Shown here one piece after another: positions 1-12,225 of a DNA stretch of 64,000 nucleotides (positions within the stretch are counted from its first letter, which is position 1; each line of letters starts with the position of its first letter). Location: the NCBI GenBank assembly GCA_036971715.1, contig JAVHJL010000007.1, forward strand, positions 186,001 through 250,000, given 5' to 3'. Under the pieces are notes generated by a model. It was not told where the DNA came from, did no database searches, and was given only the letters and a program-made list of their open reading frames with translations. The translations under genes were made by a program, and so were the position numbers. The DNA comes from Arthrobotrys musiformis. Its lineage: Eukaryota > Ascomycota > Orbiliomycetes > Orbiliales > Orbiliaceae.

Positions 1-1215
1 ATCGATAGCCTGAAGCCAAGCACAAGTGGCGGTGTGGACGGGCTTAAGCCAGAAGTCATCTGCCAAAGCCGCAACATCCTCTTCACCGCGGATCAAACGA
101 CCAAGAGTCTGGACTGGGTATGGGGTGATCCGACGACCATTCCAAGTCAAGAGCTTTCCAAATGTTTCTTCGGCTGGACGAGTCCACGATTGCTTTCGCA
201 TGAGTGGATAAGAGGAGCCAACAATGGAGTCTTGGTCTGGGTGTTGGAATTCAGAGACAGCAGCTTCGCTACGGTCAATGACTGGGATATGGCGGGTGAT
301 ATCTTCGGGCCCAGTGATGGTGAGATAGTCTGTGAGGTTCATTGGCTTAAGAACGGCCAAGACCTCATCACGTTCTGCGATTCTGGAGTCCAAATTACGT
401 GGGATGAACTTGTTAGCGGGTTCGGTTGGCAAGTTTTGCATTTGCAACTCTGGGAGCTGGTAGAGCTTCGTGGAACCCTTGCTAATGCTGTTCATACGTT
501 GCATTGGGAGTTGAGATGGGAAGCTAGCAGGTGGAGATGATCTATCAGTTTGGATAGAATATCTACGCGCAGCTGGAGACTGCTCACGAGGCGATGACCT
601 CGCCTGATGCTGAACCTGGGAAAGAGATGGAAGAGCAGGTGCAGCTTGCATTTGCTGTTGTGGGTAATGGATACCCTGTGGAACCTGCTGGACGGAGAAG
701 CTATTGCTATACATATGCGGCTGCCCCGGGACGTAAGAATGTCTTCGGGCATGTTGCTGCTGCGCATGCATCTGCTGCTGTTGCTGTTGGGAAAATGGAA
801 CTACGTAGACATCCTGGACACCCGGGGATGTCAAGCTATTACTGCAGACCATGCTATACTGTCCTTGCCCCTGCCCCTGAGCCTGTGCCTGGGCTTGGGT
901 AGGATGTTGAGAAGGCATGACAGGAGGGACATTGGTATCAATGCTTGGGCGGTGTGCCTGTTGAGGTGGTGGAGGAGTGCTATTTGGGGTCGGAATTCCG
1001 CTATTACCACCGCTGCCTGGCCTTTGCATGTATGACTGTCCCGGGCTGCCAGATGGCAGGGTGTATGGTGTTGACTGGGAAAATTGCTGTTTAAGGGCAG
1101 GGTTTGAGGCGATATAGGCGGAAGCATCGAACTGTTGTAGCTGGGGTGGAATTTGATGAACCGGACGGGGCTCTTGCCTGATGGCGCTGGACTTGACTCT
1201 GTCGAACAAACCCAT
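1..1215 (-). CDS. Partial hypothetical protein, Gln-rich N-terminus (C-terminus outside window)
   Basis: An uninterrupted reading frame of 405 codons runs from an ATG at 1213-1215 to the window edge with no stop. The first 240 or so residues are low complexity: Gln runs, QA repeats, and Ser/Pro-rich stretches, as in many fungal regulatory or RNA-associated proteins. From about residue 270 the composition becomes globular and conserved-looking, with motifs such as NKFIPRNLDSR, YPLMRKQSW and LADDFWLKPVHT, ending in the middle of this domain. I do not recognise the family and assign no function. The ATG is the first in the frame and is preceded by an AT-rich, TATA-like promoter stretch. No intron was needed. 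The many short plus-strand frames across this interval are shadows of it. Confidence 0.75.
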   Translation of the reverse strand, partial: MGLFDRVKSSAIRQEPRPVHQIPPQLQQFDASAYIASNPALKQQFSQSTPYTLPSGSPGQSYMQRPGSGGNSGIPTPNSTPPPPQQAHRPSIDTNVPPVMPSQHPTQAQAQAQGQGQGQYSMVCSNSLTSPGVQDVYVVPFSQQQQQQMHAQQQHARRHSYVPGQPHMYSNSFSVQQVPQGIHYPQQQMQAAPALPSLSQVQHQARSSPREQSPAARRYSIQTDRSSPPASFPSQLPMQRMNSISKGSTKLYQLPELQMQNLPTEPANKFIPRNLDSRIAERDEVLAVLKPMNLTDYLTITGPEDITRHIPVIDRSEAAVSEFQHPDQDSIVGSSYPLMRKQSWTRPAEETFGKLLTWNGRRITPYPVQTLGRLIRGEEDVAALADDFWLKPVHTATCAWLQAID

Positions 1216-4200
1216 TTTTGATATTATAATCTGACTAACTGGCTGCCTGAAAAAATATCTCGCGTTCTATAAGTTACGGCCGTGGGCAGCGTAATAAATA
1301 TATGGGCGTCCTCTGATATATATAAATGAATATTAAAAAAATGTGGAAATATGCAATCAATCTTCCGGAGACTGTGGCGGTAAAATGTGGATAGTTTGCT
1401 CAAACGGGAATTATAGTCAACCGATTTGAAGAATATATAGTAAAAAGAGGAAATTATAAAAGTCGGTAATGTTTCTATCGTCTAGATGGAAATTCGGTGG
1501 GTATCGTGGTATATTATATAGAATGCTTTATAACGACCAGCCAGTGGAAGCTATTGCGGTTGTAATGGATTCGGCACAGCGAGTGTGAATTCGAACTGTG
1601 AGACTGAAATGAAGGAAGAAAAAAAAGGTATGCGCTAAAGATGCAACAAACCAACAATATAACAAGAAAATGTATTAAAGCAAACGGTACATATATATTC
1701 AGTGGGGCGATGAGGAGGAGAAGAAGAGGGAATCTGGGAACGGACCCAACAGTTGTATATAAGCAGAAGTTCGTTCAACCCCAAGCTTTGTGCCTTTGCC
1801 TTCTTTGTCGCCTCAGCGCTTGATTAGATGTCAACAGTTGTGGGGGATAACAAACTAACCATTTCATTGTGAGCACAAACTAACCAAACTAGCTAGCTAA
1901 CTGGAACTCGAAGGTTGGAATTGAATTTCGCAGGCGGCGGATGTAAAAATAGCAATCCCGATGACTTTACTGGATATTCTGTTCTTCTGCACCTCATTTT
2001 TTCCTCTTGGGCCCTGGTTCAATAGCTAGGGAGGGTTCGCGAAGCCAGAAGAACAGGTCGAAGGACAATTTAATTTGCGGTGGCGTTATCTGCAAGTCGA
2101 AGGAACGAGATCTCTGGGCGCTACGGGAGATGTCCTTTGGTCTGGGACCAGCTGGGGAGCTTGTAGCTCAATGTCCGACCCAGCCAATCAGCGGCGTGAA
2201 GCCAACAAGGGATCGGTCTTCGCGCCCGACAGCGGTGTGATTGGTCCAGGGCCGGTTGAAAGGCTGGTCGAAGGACCCGGTCTGTACCCATTTTTGGGCC
2301 GGCGCTTACAAAAAGTACAACAGAACAGAAACATGACCTATCTACACTAAACCCGAATGTACACAGTCCAGGCAAAAAGCTTGAAAAGATAACACCGAGT
2401 ACAACCTAGACGCCAGAAAATGCTTGTGTATTCAGGCATATGTATGTCTAACCTGGTGATCATGACAGCCAGAATTGTCGATTCGCATTGTGTTCTTGTA
2501 AATTTCTGACAATGCTGGTCACATTGACGTGTGGCATCTTGCAAGGGCACGATTTTTTGTTTTTCAACTTTCCAACACAAGCAGTGTATGTAATGTAACC
2601 CCGGTTGTGGCCTCATTGTTCTTCCGCCCGCCAGGGTTTCTTCCCTTGAAGCGGACCCGATACCATAAGAATGTACTCTTCTGATAGGATCGCATATGAC
2701 GATGTACATACTTGCATTACGGGACGGGCGGCTTGGGTCACAGACCACCTGGGGCCGTACTTAAATTTAGAGAGGTCAATTAATCTTCAAAGAACAACAA
2801 ATTCAATCTTTCCGACTGCATTGCGAGTTGGATGACGAGAAGAAATATGCACCGCGAAATGAAGGAGCGTTGCACCGCGCCAACTTCTTCTGCACTTTTC
2901 TCTCGGAAAGGGACGGACGGGGGGCTGGAGAATATTCTCAAAGAAAAAGAATATCTGTGCCTTTGACATAAAAAACATTGTCCGTCGAATTGAGTTCAGA
3001 GATATAGCCGCTGTGGATGTCTGTACACTAAATAGTCGGAGACATATGTGTGTACCTAAGTACCTGCAGATGCCTACTTGCCTATCTAGACATCTACCCA
3101 TAGCTTCCTCCCCTATTTAGAATTAGAACTGTCGAACCTACCCCGCTTCTACGGAGCTGGATAGAGCTCGTTGGAACCCAACGGTGCTAGCAGGTTAGAA
3201 CTGCTATGCTATACGCAGGTGAAACGCCAACCTCCTCGTATTTCGCCGTCTTTACAGATGCATATGTAAGTACATTGTGAATATGCGTCTCAACAGCGTT
3301 GAACGAGGGATTTGCAATCCGTAGGACAGTAGTTGCCCGTTTCATTGGTAGTTTGTAGTTTGGATGTTGCATATGCGCACATTGAATTCATACTCGTCGT
3401 CTTTATGCCTTTCGCATATGTACACATCCCGTCTTGACCTTGACAGCGACAAAATGCATTAGATCCTTTGGTTCGAACGGTTAAGATTAATATTCAACCT
3501 TGCAGGAACGAACGGCCCTGATGTTATTGGTAGCGAGTCCTTCGCGAGCGCTCGAGATACTTGTTTTCTTGCCTTGCTGGACGCGTGTATAATGCATGAA
3601 TGTGGCCCAGGTTTTCTAGAACAGAGATGAAAAATTGAACCCTGTTGAAGTTATGCACTTTTTTCCCTGAGCGGTTCCTACTATTATGCATCCCCTGTAT
3701 GCTGCAGTTGGTACTGCCGGGAAAGTGTGTGTGGCTCCGAATGTGCTCCGAGTGGTCCGTAAGCCATCCTCGTGCAGAGCGGTCACGAGACCAGACGGAC
3801 TTCGGCCAACGCATCTTCCGGCATTACAAGGTCGAAGCTCTTTAGAAGGGTATAATTGGCCCTCTAATAACCAGTATACATGCATACGGAGCATGAAAGA
3901 TGTAAATACTTTCTAGCATTGCTGCGTTGCAGATCTATTCTGCAACTGCAGTAGGTGAGTTGACAGTCCCTGGGATCCCCTAGTAAGCGCCCGGGGTTTA
4001 TTTGTCGACATGTCGTCAAGCAATTGCTTTTAGCCAATAGATGATTAATCGATGGACATGCTAGCTGGTACGGCGAAGTGCTTTCTAGAAACCTAGATTA
4101 TAATTGTAAATTTATGAGGGATGTTAACATAAGAATGGTTACTGAGACTATTCCACCACTCCTTCATCACAAATGTATTCGATTTGAGACTGTGTTGTAG

Positions 4201-4346
4201 ATGTAGTAAAATATTGATGCGTGTAGCTACAAAACCATTAGTTGCATTTGCAAACGCGAGCTAGAAAAGGGTCCCTGAGACCAGCATTTACAATGGCGGT
4301 TGTTAAATTTAGTAACGGTAGGCCGAGCGAGGATTGTAAACTAGTT
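1216..4346. other. Gene-poor intergenic region, 3.1 kb
   Basis: No frame here has a recognisable domain or can be joined by plausible introns. The first 500 bases, upstream of the Q-rich gene, are strongly AT-rich with many TATATA-like stretches. A GC-richer patch lies at about 1990-2320. Nothing resembling a tRNA, transposase or long repeat was seen. Confidence 0.6.
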
Positions 4347-7300
4347 TTAAACGGCTCCCGCTTGAGCTCTGGCCTGGGCTTGGATTCGAGCCTCGTTTTG
4401 AGCTACAATTTGTGCCCGCTTTTGGGCCGAATCACGATTTGCTACCACAGCAAATGCGGCAGCGCAAAATAAAACCGAGATGGGAACTAGTATATATTAT
4501 TATACATTAGTCGAATTGTTAACATGTGAAGAAAAAAAAAGTATCCAACGAGGAGTTACTCACAAACAATCCCGAATACGGTTTTTAGGGGTAGTTTCCC
4601 ATCATTAAGTTCGATAGCGTTCACACTGAATAACGATGCTATGGTCGAAATTGGAGCCTGTCGATGTGTAAGGAGAAATGCAGTATTACGGTGTAACTTG
4701 AAGAAAATATGTGGACTCACGAAAAAGATCGTAACCATCGTAAACTTTTCAAAAGTTGGTTAGTCTACTGTAAAATGCATACAGTGATATACACATCGGC
4801 ATTTAATATAATGGTATTGAAAACATACAATGAGTATAATATCGCCCCCTCGTTTAGATTCGAGTGATAGGTTGACCAGTTTCTCAGTCGTTATCCTGGA
4901 TTCGTCCGATATCTCTACTAGCTGATCAACTGTCGTTTTAGACTGTTTTAATATTTCTACTAACTGGTCAGTCGTAGTCTTAGATTGTTCTAGTATTTCA
5001 CCAGACCGTGTCAGTATCTCGTTCGTTTGGACACCAGTTTCCTTCGCTTGGCTGGCCACGAAAAAGGCCGCCTGTTTCTGCTTGATATCTAGGAGGTGAA
5101 TGAGGGCGTCGTATGCTGCGTCTGCGCTTCTAATTATGCTATCGAGATCTCCTGTCACACTCTCAGGGTTGAACTTTGTATAGTTCTCCCTTATTTTTAA
5201 AGCGCTTCTCATATCTGCAAGACATCGATTTTGGTCCAGATGGATCGAACGCATAATCTGCAGCTCATCGCGGATATCTTTGATCTCTCTCAGAAGCCTG
5301 AATTCTTCTTTGAAGAAGTCTGTACCAATCTCGGTCTCATCAGATATTTTGGCGAACAGTTTACTCTGTTCGTCCATCTGCTCCGTATAATACGAGTTAG
5401 TTGACTGTATTAATTATATTTTCACGTCGACAACTAAGACTCACCACCACAGCAATGGATCGTCGGAATATTTCCATAAAATCGAAATGTTCGTCGTACA
5501 TGAGTTGCGAGTCGAAAATATTCGCAGCGCATCTATCAGCAATGCAAGCGGCCAATTCCCCGACATTACCGATTTGCGCTGTCTTGTCTCGTTTTTTTAA
5601 ATAGTCCCGCAGAGCGGTAAAGACATCAGCAGGGTCGGTTTCGTCTTTGTGACGCCGCCATGCCCTTGGGAAACAGGTCAATACGGTATCTATGCCAGTG
5701 TTAGAATAATTAAGGCATAGTAGCTAGACAAAACAGCCATCTCACGGTTTCCGAACACCCAAAGCCATAGCTGATCCACCATGATTATCCGAGCTTCGCC
5801 CTCGAGATGTTTTTCTGCATAGCGCTCTACTACTTGATCCATATCGCGCTCTTTCGTATCTAGAGTAGGAAAATTTGCTTGATCTAGTGTACGTCTCATT
5901 TGAAAGGAAGTTTTCCCCGGTGGGAAGTATCGGAGTAATTTTTCGTCGTCCGTACATGGCAATTGTGAGATTTCTCTGACGTTTGGCAAGTGTGGTTTTG
6001 TTTCATTTCCGTATGTGCTGAGTTTAGTGCAATCGGAGATAATTTTGGCCATATGAAAACGATCTATAGAACGTTCGCAATGAAGAAAAGGGATCTAAGT
6101 GGGTGATATTCATTGATTCAGGTTAGCATTACTTCTAAAGTCGGGTGTTACCCTATCCCCAAATTTACTCGAGTTTTTCTTTCAGTCCAATAGGGAAAGG
6201 ACAGGAGTGGAAAGCAGATGGAGTTAAATACTGCAAGGCTGAGGTTCCTCTTGGAATTGTGCAATCCTACGAGTGTTAGCAGCTGCGGTACTAGTAGGGA
6301 GACTTGATGGGGCTCGGACTCGGTCTAAATACCTTTAGATCGTATTTGTTGATTCACGGGAATGCGGTGGCACGAAGGACGAATATGTCTCCCGTGCGGT
6401 GGAGTTGACGCCGCAGCGCCGCGGCGTGTGCCACTTCCAAACCGTCCTAATATCTGTTTCGCAGCATCTTTAGCTGGCCGAATGATGTCGTTTCGCTGAC
6501 TGCGCTTCTTCAATATATTGATTATTACGGGCTGGATCCACAGTCAGTCCGAAGAATTGTTCAATAATCGTAAGGATATAACTTCATACGTAAACCCATT
6601 TGAGATTATTTGTAGGGAGATGAACCCAGCGCAACCCCCACTTCTTGCAATGAGGCCTCCCATCCTCCTCGTTGAAAAATGCAGATTCGCCAATCGTCAT
6701 CTCATACACGCTCCCGGAGAAAGCTGTATTTGGGATTTCGGTTATACCTTTTTTATCCTTAGACCGAGAGAAATAGAGGATAGAGCCAGTACTACCGAAG
6801 GTTTCATCGTCTTCAGCCAGTTCGGCTGTTGTTTGGCCAGCCGTAGGAGCAGTGAGTATTTTTTCAACAAGTGCTTCAGGGTAACGGCGGCCGCTGCTGT
6901 CATAGCGTTGAGGTTCATCAAAGCTTCCGGGGAGATTACCATGGAATTCTTGAACGGCCTGGAGGACAGTGGGCAAGTTGGTGAGATTATCCGCTTCACG
7001 CCTAGGCTCTTCGTGAAATAGTTTTCCATCATTGGTTATTATTTCTGTGCTCATTCCATGGGAAGCGCTACGGGAATCAATCGATCTCTCAGAGCTAGAT
7101 TGATATCTCAGACTACCGCTGATATCTTCGTCCCTATATCTGCCTGGCATAATATCTGTTGATAAGCTTTGGCGGGGCTCTTGGTTTGGATTCGCGCCTG
7201 TAAAATCGTTCCCCCCATAATCCGCCCCATCGAAGATCGAATCCGATTCTCGGGCAAAGCTATCCTGGCTTCTATTCCTGGGAATCCTTCTTGTGTCGGC

Positions 7301-7483
7301 CGTGGCTTGATTGGGATAGTCAACGCCAATGCTGCTCCGGCTACGCGTCCTAAGTATGACGCTGACGCCAATACTACTTTGACTACGTCCTCCTTGTATA
7401 TCGTCGCTATCGTATTCGTTCCCATCTTCGGGATTAGGTACCAAAGGCGCTTCTTCATTAGAGGTGTTTGGAACGTTTTCCAT
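4347..7483 (-). CDS. CorA-like magnesium-transporter-domain membrane protein, nine exons
   Basis: Exons by phase: 7483-6590, 6531-6333, 6266-6169, 6094-5746, 5689-5445, 5377-4829, 4744-4721 (24 bp), 4657-4564, 4486-4347, giving 863 residues. Residues 1-280 are hydrophilic, rich in Ser, Arg and Asp, with repeated SRSSIGV-like segments. The conserved fungal CorA-like core then begins: RWVHLPTNN (285-293), HGRHIRPSC, PFLHCE (about 399-404), DQLWLW (504-509), a helical Gln/Thr-rich coiled coil (about 650-760), and two C-terminal membrane segments (about 776-796 and 813-833). The loop signature of bacterial CorA is GMN; here it reads SVN (797-799). Expected role: a pentameric membrane protein, possibly divalent-cation related. 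In fungi this family is large, variable and often of unknown function, so transport is not assured. All nine joins keep phase and restore family motifs. RIB7-like lies divergently upstream. Confidence 0.85.
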
Positions 7484-8215
7484 ATCTTGGGTCTTGGCGC
7501 GCTACCGCGATTTATATCGATCGCTGATGAAGCAGGCGGTTGCTATAGATCGTAAGAATGTTCTGATATTTTGCGAGAACTAACGATCGATCTTAACGTG
7601 AAAACCTGGGAGAAAGCAGGTTGGTCCGCAAAAAAAAGATATGATCTATACGGAGGCTCGAGGCGTGTGCACATGCCCCCTTTCGCGAATTCACCAACGG
7701 CTTTGTCCTGGGAAGATACCTGCAAATACTATGTATAAATAGGTCTACACCGGAATATGACACTGCGTGATATCGCGATTCATGAATCTGATTAGCAAAT
7801 TTTCAAACGTTAAATTTATAAAACGAGCTGGCAGAACCACTAAATGTGGCTATTTGAGGCTCCAAATTATAAATCTATGGGCGGATTTTGGGGGAATGAG
7901 CAATGTGACCCGTACCAAATTCGTAGGGCAAATAATACCTGGTATTCGCGTTGGGAATGGGATTAAGTATGCGAAACCGAGTTTCTGGATTCATGAATCG
8001 GAGCCTCGCGTCTCCAAATTGTAGGCGTTCAGGCGGCCCCACATGAGGCTGCATGCAGGCTGATACATGTACGGGATGGCGCCAGGATTTGATACAGTTG
8101 ACAACGCAAAATCAGCATAAAATGCCACACTTGGCTAACTGTGTTACACCCAACGTCCCGACGTCTCTCCTCCCCCAGACTAGAGACTCGAGCTTCCCAA
8201 CAGATAACACAAATC
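7484..8215. other. Divergent promoter region, CorA-like / RIB7
   Basis: This 732-bp interval separates the start codons of the CorA-like gene and the RIB7-like gene. It is AT-rich at 7740-7900. No further coding region was found. A second in-frame ATG for the RIB7 frame lies at 8141, 25 codons upstream of the chosen start. Confidence 0.6.
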
Positions 8216-9004
8216 ATGTCATCAATCCTCGCCTTCCCCGATGATCTCGCCACCCAATTCGGGCCTTACCTCCCCCCTGCAAACACGGATGACCTCCCTA
8301 GCGTAACCCTCACCTTTGCTAGCTCTCTTGACTCCGCCCTTTCCCTAGCTCCGGGCACCCAAACCTTGCTCTCCGGCCCTCTCACGAAGGCAATGACACA
8401 CTACATCCGTACCTTCCACTCTGCGATTTTAGTTGGCGCTTCCACCGCCATATCCGACGATCCAGGCCTAAACAGCCGTCTCGAAGGTGCAAAACGCCAA
8501 CCAATCCCTATAGTATTGGACCCAAATGCCCGTTGGGGTATTACCGAATCCAGCAGGGTAGTTCAAACTGCAAAACAAGGGAAAGGGCACGCGCCTTTTA
8601 TAATAATTAGTTCTAACCGTTGGGATGACGAAGTTGTGGTGGAGAGGAGAAATATGTTGCAGAAGTATGGTGGTGGGTATATCGGTATTGATGTGGATAA
8701 CCTCGGGCGGTTCAAATGGGAAGACATACTATCGAGGTTAAGGCAGGAATTGAGGATCGAAAGTTTGATGGTAGAAGGCGGCGCGAATGTAATCAATTCC
8801 CTACTAGAAGATGAGAAAAGTAGGGGATTCGTGGACAATGTCATCATTACCATTGCCCCTACATGGCTAGGTAAAGGTGGTGTCGTTGTATCGCCGGAGA
8901 GGAGGCCTAACGGCGAAGGGCAGTATACACCGCCGAGGCTAAAAGAAGTGAAGTGGATCCCTATGGGCGACGATGTTGTGCTTTGTGGAAAGCTACATCC
9001 ATAA
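8216..9004 (+). CDS. RIB7: 2,5-diamino-6-ribosylamino-4(3H)-pyrimidinone 5'-phosphate reductase
   Basis: A 262-residue single-exon protein with the RibD C-terminal (dihydrofolate-reductase-like) fold. It reduces the ribosyl side chain of the early riboflavin intermediate to the ribitylamino form with NADPH in the cytosol. Visible signatures are PLTKAMTHYIRTFHSAILVG with the following STAISDDPGLNSRL (substrate and cofactor loop), a central IPIVLDPNARWG strand region, VEGGANVINSLL, and IAPTWLGKGG near the C-terminus. The length matches fungal Rib7. I chose the ATG at 8216 because the extra 25 residues from the upstream ATG at 8141 are Arg/Ser/Thr-rich and fall outside the domain; the longer start remains possible. 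It is convergent with COQ4, with 102 bp between the stop codons. Confidence 0.9.
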   Translation: MSSILAFPDDLATQFGPYLPPANTDDLPSVTLTFASSLDSALSLAPGTQTLLSGPLTKAMTHYIRTFHSAILVGASTAISDDPGLNSRLEGAKRQPIPIVLDPNARWGITESSRVVQTAKQGKGHAPFIIISSNRWDDEVVVERRNMLQKYGGGYIGIDVDNLGRFKWEDILSRLRQELRIESLMVEGGANVINSLLEDEKSRGFVDNVIITIAPTWLGKGGVVVSPERRPNGEGQYTPPRLKEVKWIPMGDDVVLCGKLHP

Positions 9005-9106
9005 CTTAAGTATTTATAGATTTGCATTATATATAAGGGCTCAGGTGCATAAACCGTGACCTTCATCAGATATGTACATAGAAGTTTCCGTGTTAAAGAT
9101 AAGAGT

Positions 9107-10117
9107 CTACATTTTATCGGCTTGTTCCAAAATCTCCATTGCCTTTCTTTCTATCTCTCTTTGTTCTCTTTCTTCTCTCTCGGCTTCAGTCTCCACCACT
9201 GCCTCCTCAGATACTCCATTGCCAGTTGTAGTAGCAGCAGTAGCCTTAACCTTCCCTGCCTTTTCCTCCCTCCTCTTCCTCCTAATCTCCGCCCTGGTCT
9301 TCCTTAAATCCGGCGGCATCTCGATCCCCAATTGGTCTCTCATCTTTTGCACATCCATCTCCAAAACTTCCTCCCAATAAACATTTAACAAACTCTCTGC
9401 CTTCCAACCATTCCTGATCGCCCACGGGAAATAAACACCAAGTAGTCTATCCCTCTCCTCCTTCTTCACTGTGAAAGTGCTGAATGCCGAAAGCCCAGTC
9501 ATCGGAAGTCCGGTATTTGCATATTCAAATACTTTCAACGCGATCTCCCCTTCTCTAACAATGGGTAATCCCGTGATTGCGTGATAAAAATCATGGCACT
9601 CTCTATACCTCTGCATAACGTATGCACACTCCGCGTCGTCGATATACCGAACCTCGGATCTAGTATCAGGGCTAACACCCTCCCGATCTAACCAAGATAC
9701 ATATGTAGCACCGATGGTATTTGCCGGTAAAGATCTTAAGTAAGGCAACGAAAGACTTTTTGATGTAATCCGAGGTCTGTCACGGAGGATTCTTCGGCCC
9801 GTCGGGTGTTTCAACATGGTATCACGTAGACGGTAGATGAAGTATGGCTGTGCGGTTGTTTCACCGAGTAAGGCGATTAGATCACCGCGACGGGGATCGA
9901 TTAGGGACATTATGGCGGATCCCGCGGCCAGGAAGAGGCGTTCGGGGAGTTTGAGCGGGACATGGCCGGGATAGTTTGGTGGAGGACGGTGGAGGACGGA
10001 GAAGTTACGGTTATTGGCAATTGTTGGGAGATACAATTGACGGGAGAACTGTGGGGCCCGTGAGCGGAGGCAGCGAGTGCAGGTATGTGTGAGTGAGGTT
10101 GAAGTTGGGGTCGCCAT
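9107..10117 (-). CDS. COQ4: Ubiquinone biosynthesis protein COQ4, mitochondrial
   Basis: A 336-residue single-exon protein of the Coq4 family, a matrix-face inner-membrane component that organises the coenzyme Q synthesis complex. The N-terminus is Arg/Ser-rich without acids, as expected of a mitochondrial presequence. The family core starts near HVPLKLPERLFLAAGSA and contains the metal-ligand signature HDxxHx11E: H175, D176, H179 and E191, all present. The C-terminal 80 residues are an Arg/Glu-rich charged helix extending beyond yeast Coq4, common in filamentous fungi. The start is the first ATG of the frame. It is convergent with the RIB7-like gene and has the SDR gene 288 bp upstream on the same strand. 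Confidence 0.93.
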   Translation of the reverse strand: MATPTSTSLTHTCTRCLRSRAPQFSRQLYLPTIANNRNFSVLHRPPPNYPGHVPLKLPERLFLAAGSAIMSLIDPRRGDLIALLGETTAQPYFIYRLRDTMLKHPTGRRILRDRPRITSKSLSLPYLRSLPANTIGATYVSWLDREGVSPDTRSEVRYIDDAECAYVMQRYRECHDFYHAITGLPIVREGEIALKVFEYANTGLPMTGLSAFSTFTVKKEERDRLLGVYFPWAIRNGWKAESLLNVYWEEVLEMDVQKMRDQLGIEMPPDLRKTRAEIRRKRREEKAGKVKATAATTTGNGVSEEAVVETEAEREEREQREIERKAMEILEQADKM

Positions 10118-10405
10118 GTTTGTCGGCCTTTGCGCGAAGAATCGTGAGCGAAGGTTGAGAGGTTGTGAGCTTCCAACGAGGTCAACACAAAGGTATCGTA
10201 GAAGAGGCCGTATAAGTCAAAAGTCACGCCACTAGGTTCCGGCGTCCGAAAGATACCAGGATTGAACAAACAGTGCGATTAAAATGGCAGTATCATATTA
10301 AAAAAAGTAGTGATTTTTAACAAGAATCTGTGTTCTTAAATTCGAATAAATTCCTAACAGAAAGAAAAATTGGAAGAAAGAAAGAAGGAAAGAGGAAGGC
10401 AAGGG

Positions 10406-11498
10406 CTATGTCATTCCTCCCAGTATTGCCCGCGCATTCGCAAATTCGAACTCTGCCATAGTCTCCCCCCACAACTTATCCATGGTATCCTTCCCCTCTT
10501 GCGTATACAAGAACGGTGGAAATCTAGTGTATGAATATATATGTCAACAACCCCACAAATCCCCACCAACTAGAGAAGGATTCAAGGACTTACGGTCTAA
10601 TCTCCCAATCCGCTAAATAACACCCATGTGCCTCCTTCCCCTTCACAACAGTCGCGTCTACGACCGTGGTGCCAGCATCCGTGACTTCTCTAGCGACCAA
10701 CGCTTGAAATAACCTTAGCCCGATGGCCAAAACACCTTTGACATCTCTGTTAAATTCTGTTCCTTTCAAAAACCCTGGCTCTATGAGGTTGAAAACAACA
10801 TCATCCGCCTCGACACACCCCAAATCCATCAACTTCCAAAGGAACAAGTGTCCAAGTAACTTTGAATTCCCATACGTTGGGGTTCCAAACTTCTTAGGAT
10901 CATCTAGGGCAGCCATGATGGCAGTTGACTTATGGTCTGGCAGAACAGCGATGTTGGCTAAGGCTGAACTAATGATCGTTAACCGCCCCGGAGATCCAGC
11001 CGGAGACTTTCTCTTAAGCAATGGAAGGACCAATATTGCCAGCAAGAAAGTGGAGAGGTAGTTTATTTGCACTGTGTCCTCATGTCTTGTCCTTTCATTG
11101 GCCCCAAACCCAAGCTTGTTAACGCCGGCGTTCAAAACCACGATGTCCAGCCTTTCCAAATCCTTCTCGATTTTTTGAACAAATATTTGTATAGAATCAT
11201 AAGACGCCATATCAACTACCCATACTTCAATTATAGCGTTTGGGAACGATGTCCTCAATTTTGCTGCAGCTTCCTCACCTCGCTCCTTCGACCTCACTGC
11301 CATTATCAAGCGTGACAGGCCGAGTGTGAGGAATTGCCGTGACGATTCAAAACCCAGGCCGGTATTCGATCCGGTGACTATCGCCACCTTACCAGCCAAG
11401 TTGATATCCTTTGGGAAAGGTGGAGGCTTGGTATGCTGGGATCGCCAGAAGCGGCGCCAGTAGTTTGAGGTCAGGGGTAAAATATCTCGGGATGCCAT
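10406..11498 (-). CDS. Short-chain dehydrogenase/reductase (SDR), first of two
   Basis: Two exons, 11498-10594 and 10523-10406, split by a 70-bp GTAAGT...TAG intron, give 340 residues. It is a classical Rossmann-fold oxidoreductase: cofactor motif TGSNTGLG (42-49), NAG (123-125), the catalytic serine in IISS (about 177), and YGNSK with Tyr209 and Lys213. Substrate preference cannot be read. The family neighbours are fungal retinol-dehydrogenase/WWOX-like SDRs using NADP(H) on lipophilic carbonyls or alcohols. Without the second exon the protein would end at WEIRP; the second exon adds a 39-residue C-terminal helix region. It is divergent from the transcription-factor-like gene at 12226. A second SDR lies at 16066-16983 in the same block. 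Confidence 0.9.
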
Positions 11499-12225
11499 GA
11501 CAAAAGACCGTAGTTAAGTTGAAGTGGTATGTATTGAGTGGGTATAAACTCCTCTTGGCTTTACGAGATTCTGAGATTGGAATTTGGATATATATGCAAA
11601 AATTAATAAGAGTGTATCAAGATTGTCAGCAGTGTGCATATCGACAATAGAAAAGGAATAAAAACCAAGAAATAACGGTGCATTGGCAGGAGCATCGCCC
11701 ATTTATACGCGTAATTTCAGTAAGCAAGGCTTACGACGGCAATTCATCATTAAATTGGCTTATGGAGGTTGGAGATTGTACAACTGAAGCTGTGGCGATA
11801 GTGTATAATCACGATAACGGAATCAATCGATTATCTCAGCTTCATGACGTTTTGAGTTGTGTGGTAGATGTGGAACTATTCCTAAACGGGGAAACAATAT
11901 CATATTCTTGGCACAACTAATCCCTGTCCTCCCGGCCGAGACCCCTGTTGCTGTAAGGTTCCGTAAAGAGCTGTGCACCGCGGCCGCTTTGGGAATACAA
12001 TATTAAAGCCTCGTGGTATCCCCGGAGCTTCGAGAGATGCAAGTTATTGTCGACGCTCCTCTCAAGCTATTCTTCGTATTATTCTTTCTACTTTGTAATC
12101 GACGGTCCTTAAATTGTCTCCCGACGCCCCGTCTTATAGGTTTGCATTCGCATTTGCATACCCGCGCGTAGCTCTATTATCCACCATATCCACTGGCTCG
12201 GGTTTTCTTGTATTACGTACTCGAA
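11499..12225. other. Divergent promoter region, SDR / regulator
   Basis: 727 bp between the start codons of the first SDR and the fungal_trans_2-type gene. AT-rich around 11540-11660, GC-richer at 11930-12010. No coding region or repeat was identified. Confidence 0.55.

Noticed and set aside
34..1035. Several plus-strand frames over the first kilobase
   Set aside because: The minus strand is open for 405 codons here with a glutamine-rich protein; the plus frames are its complement.
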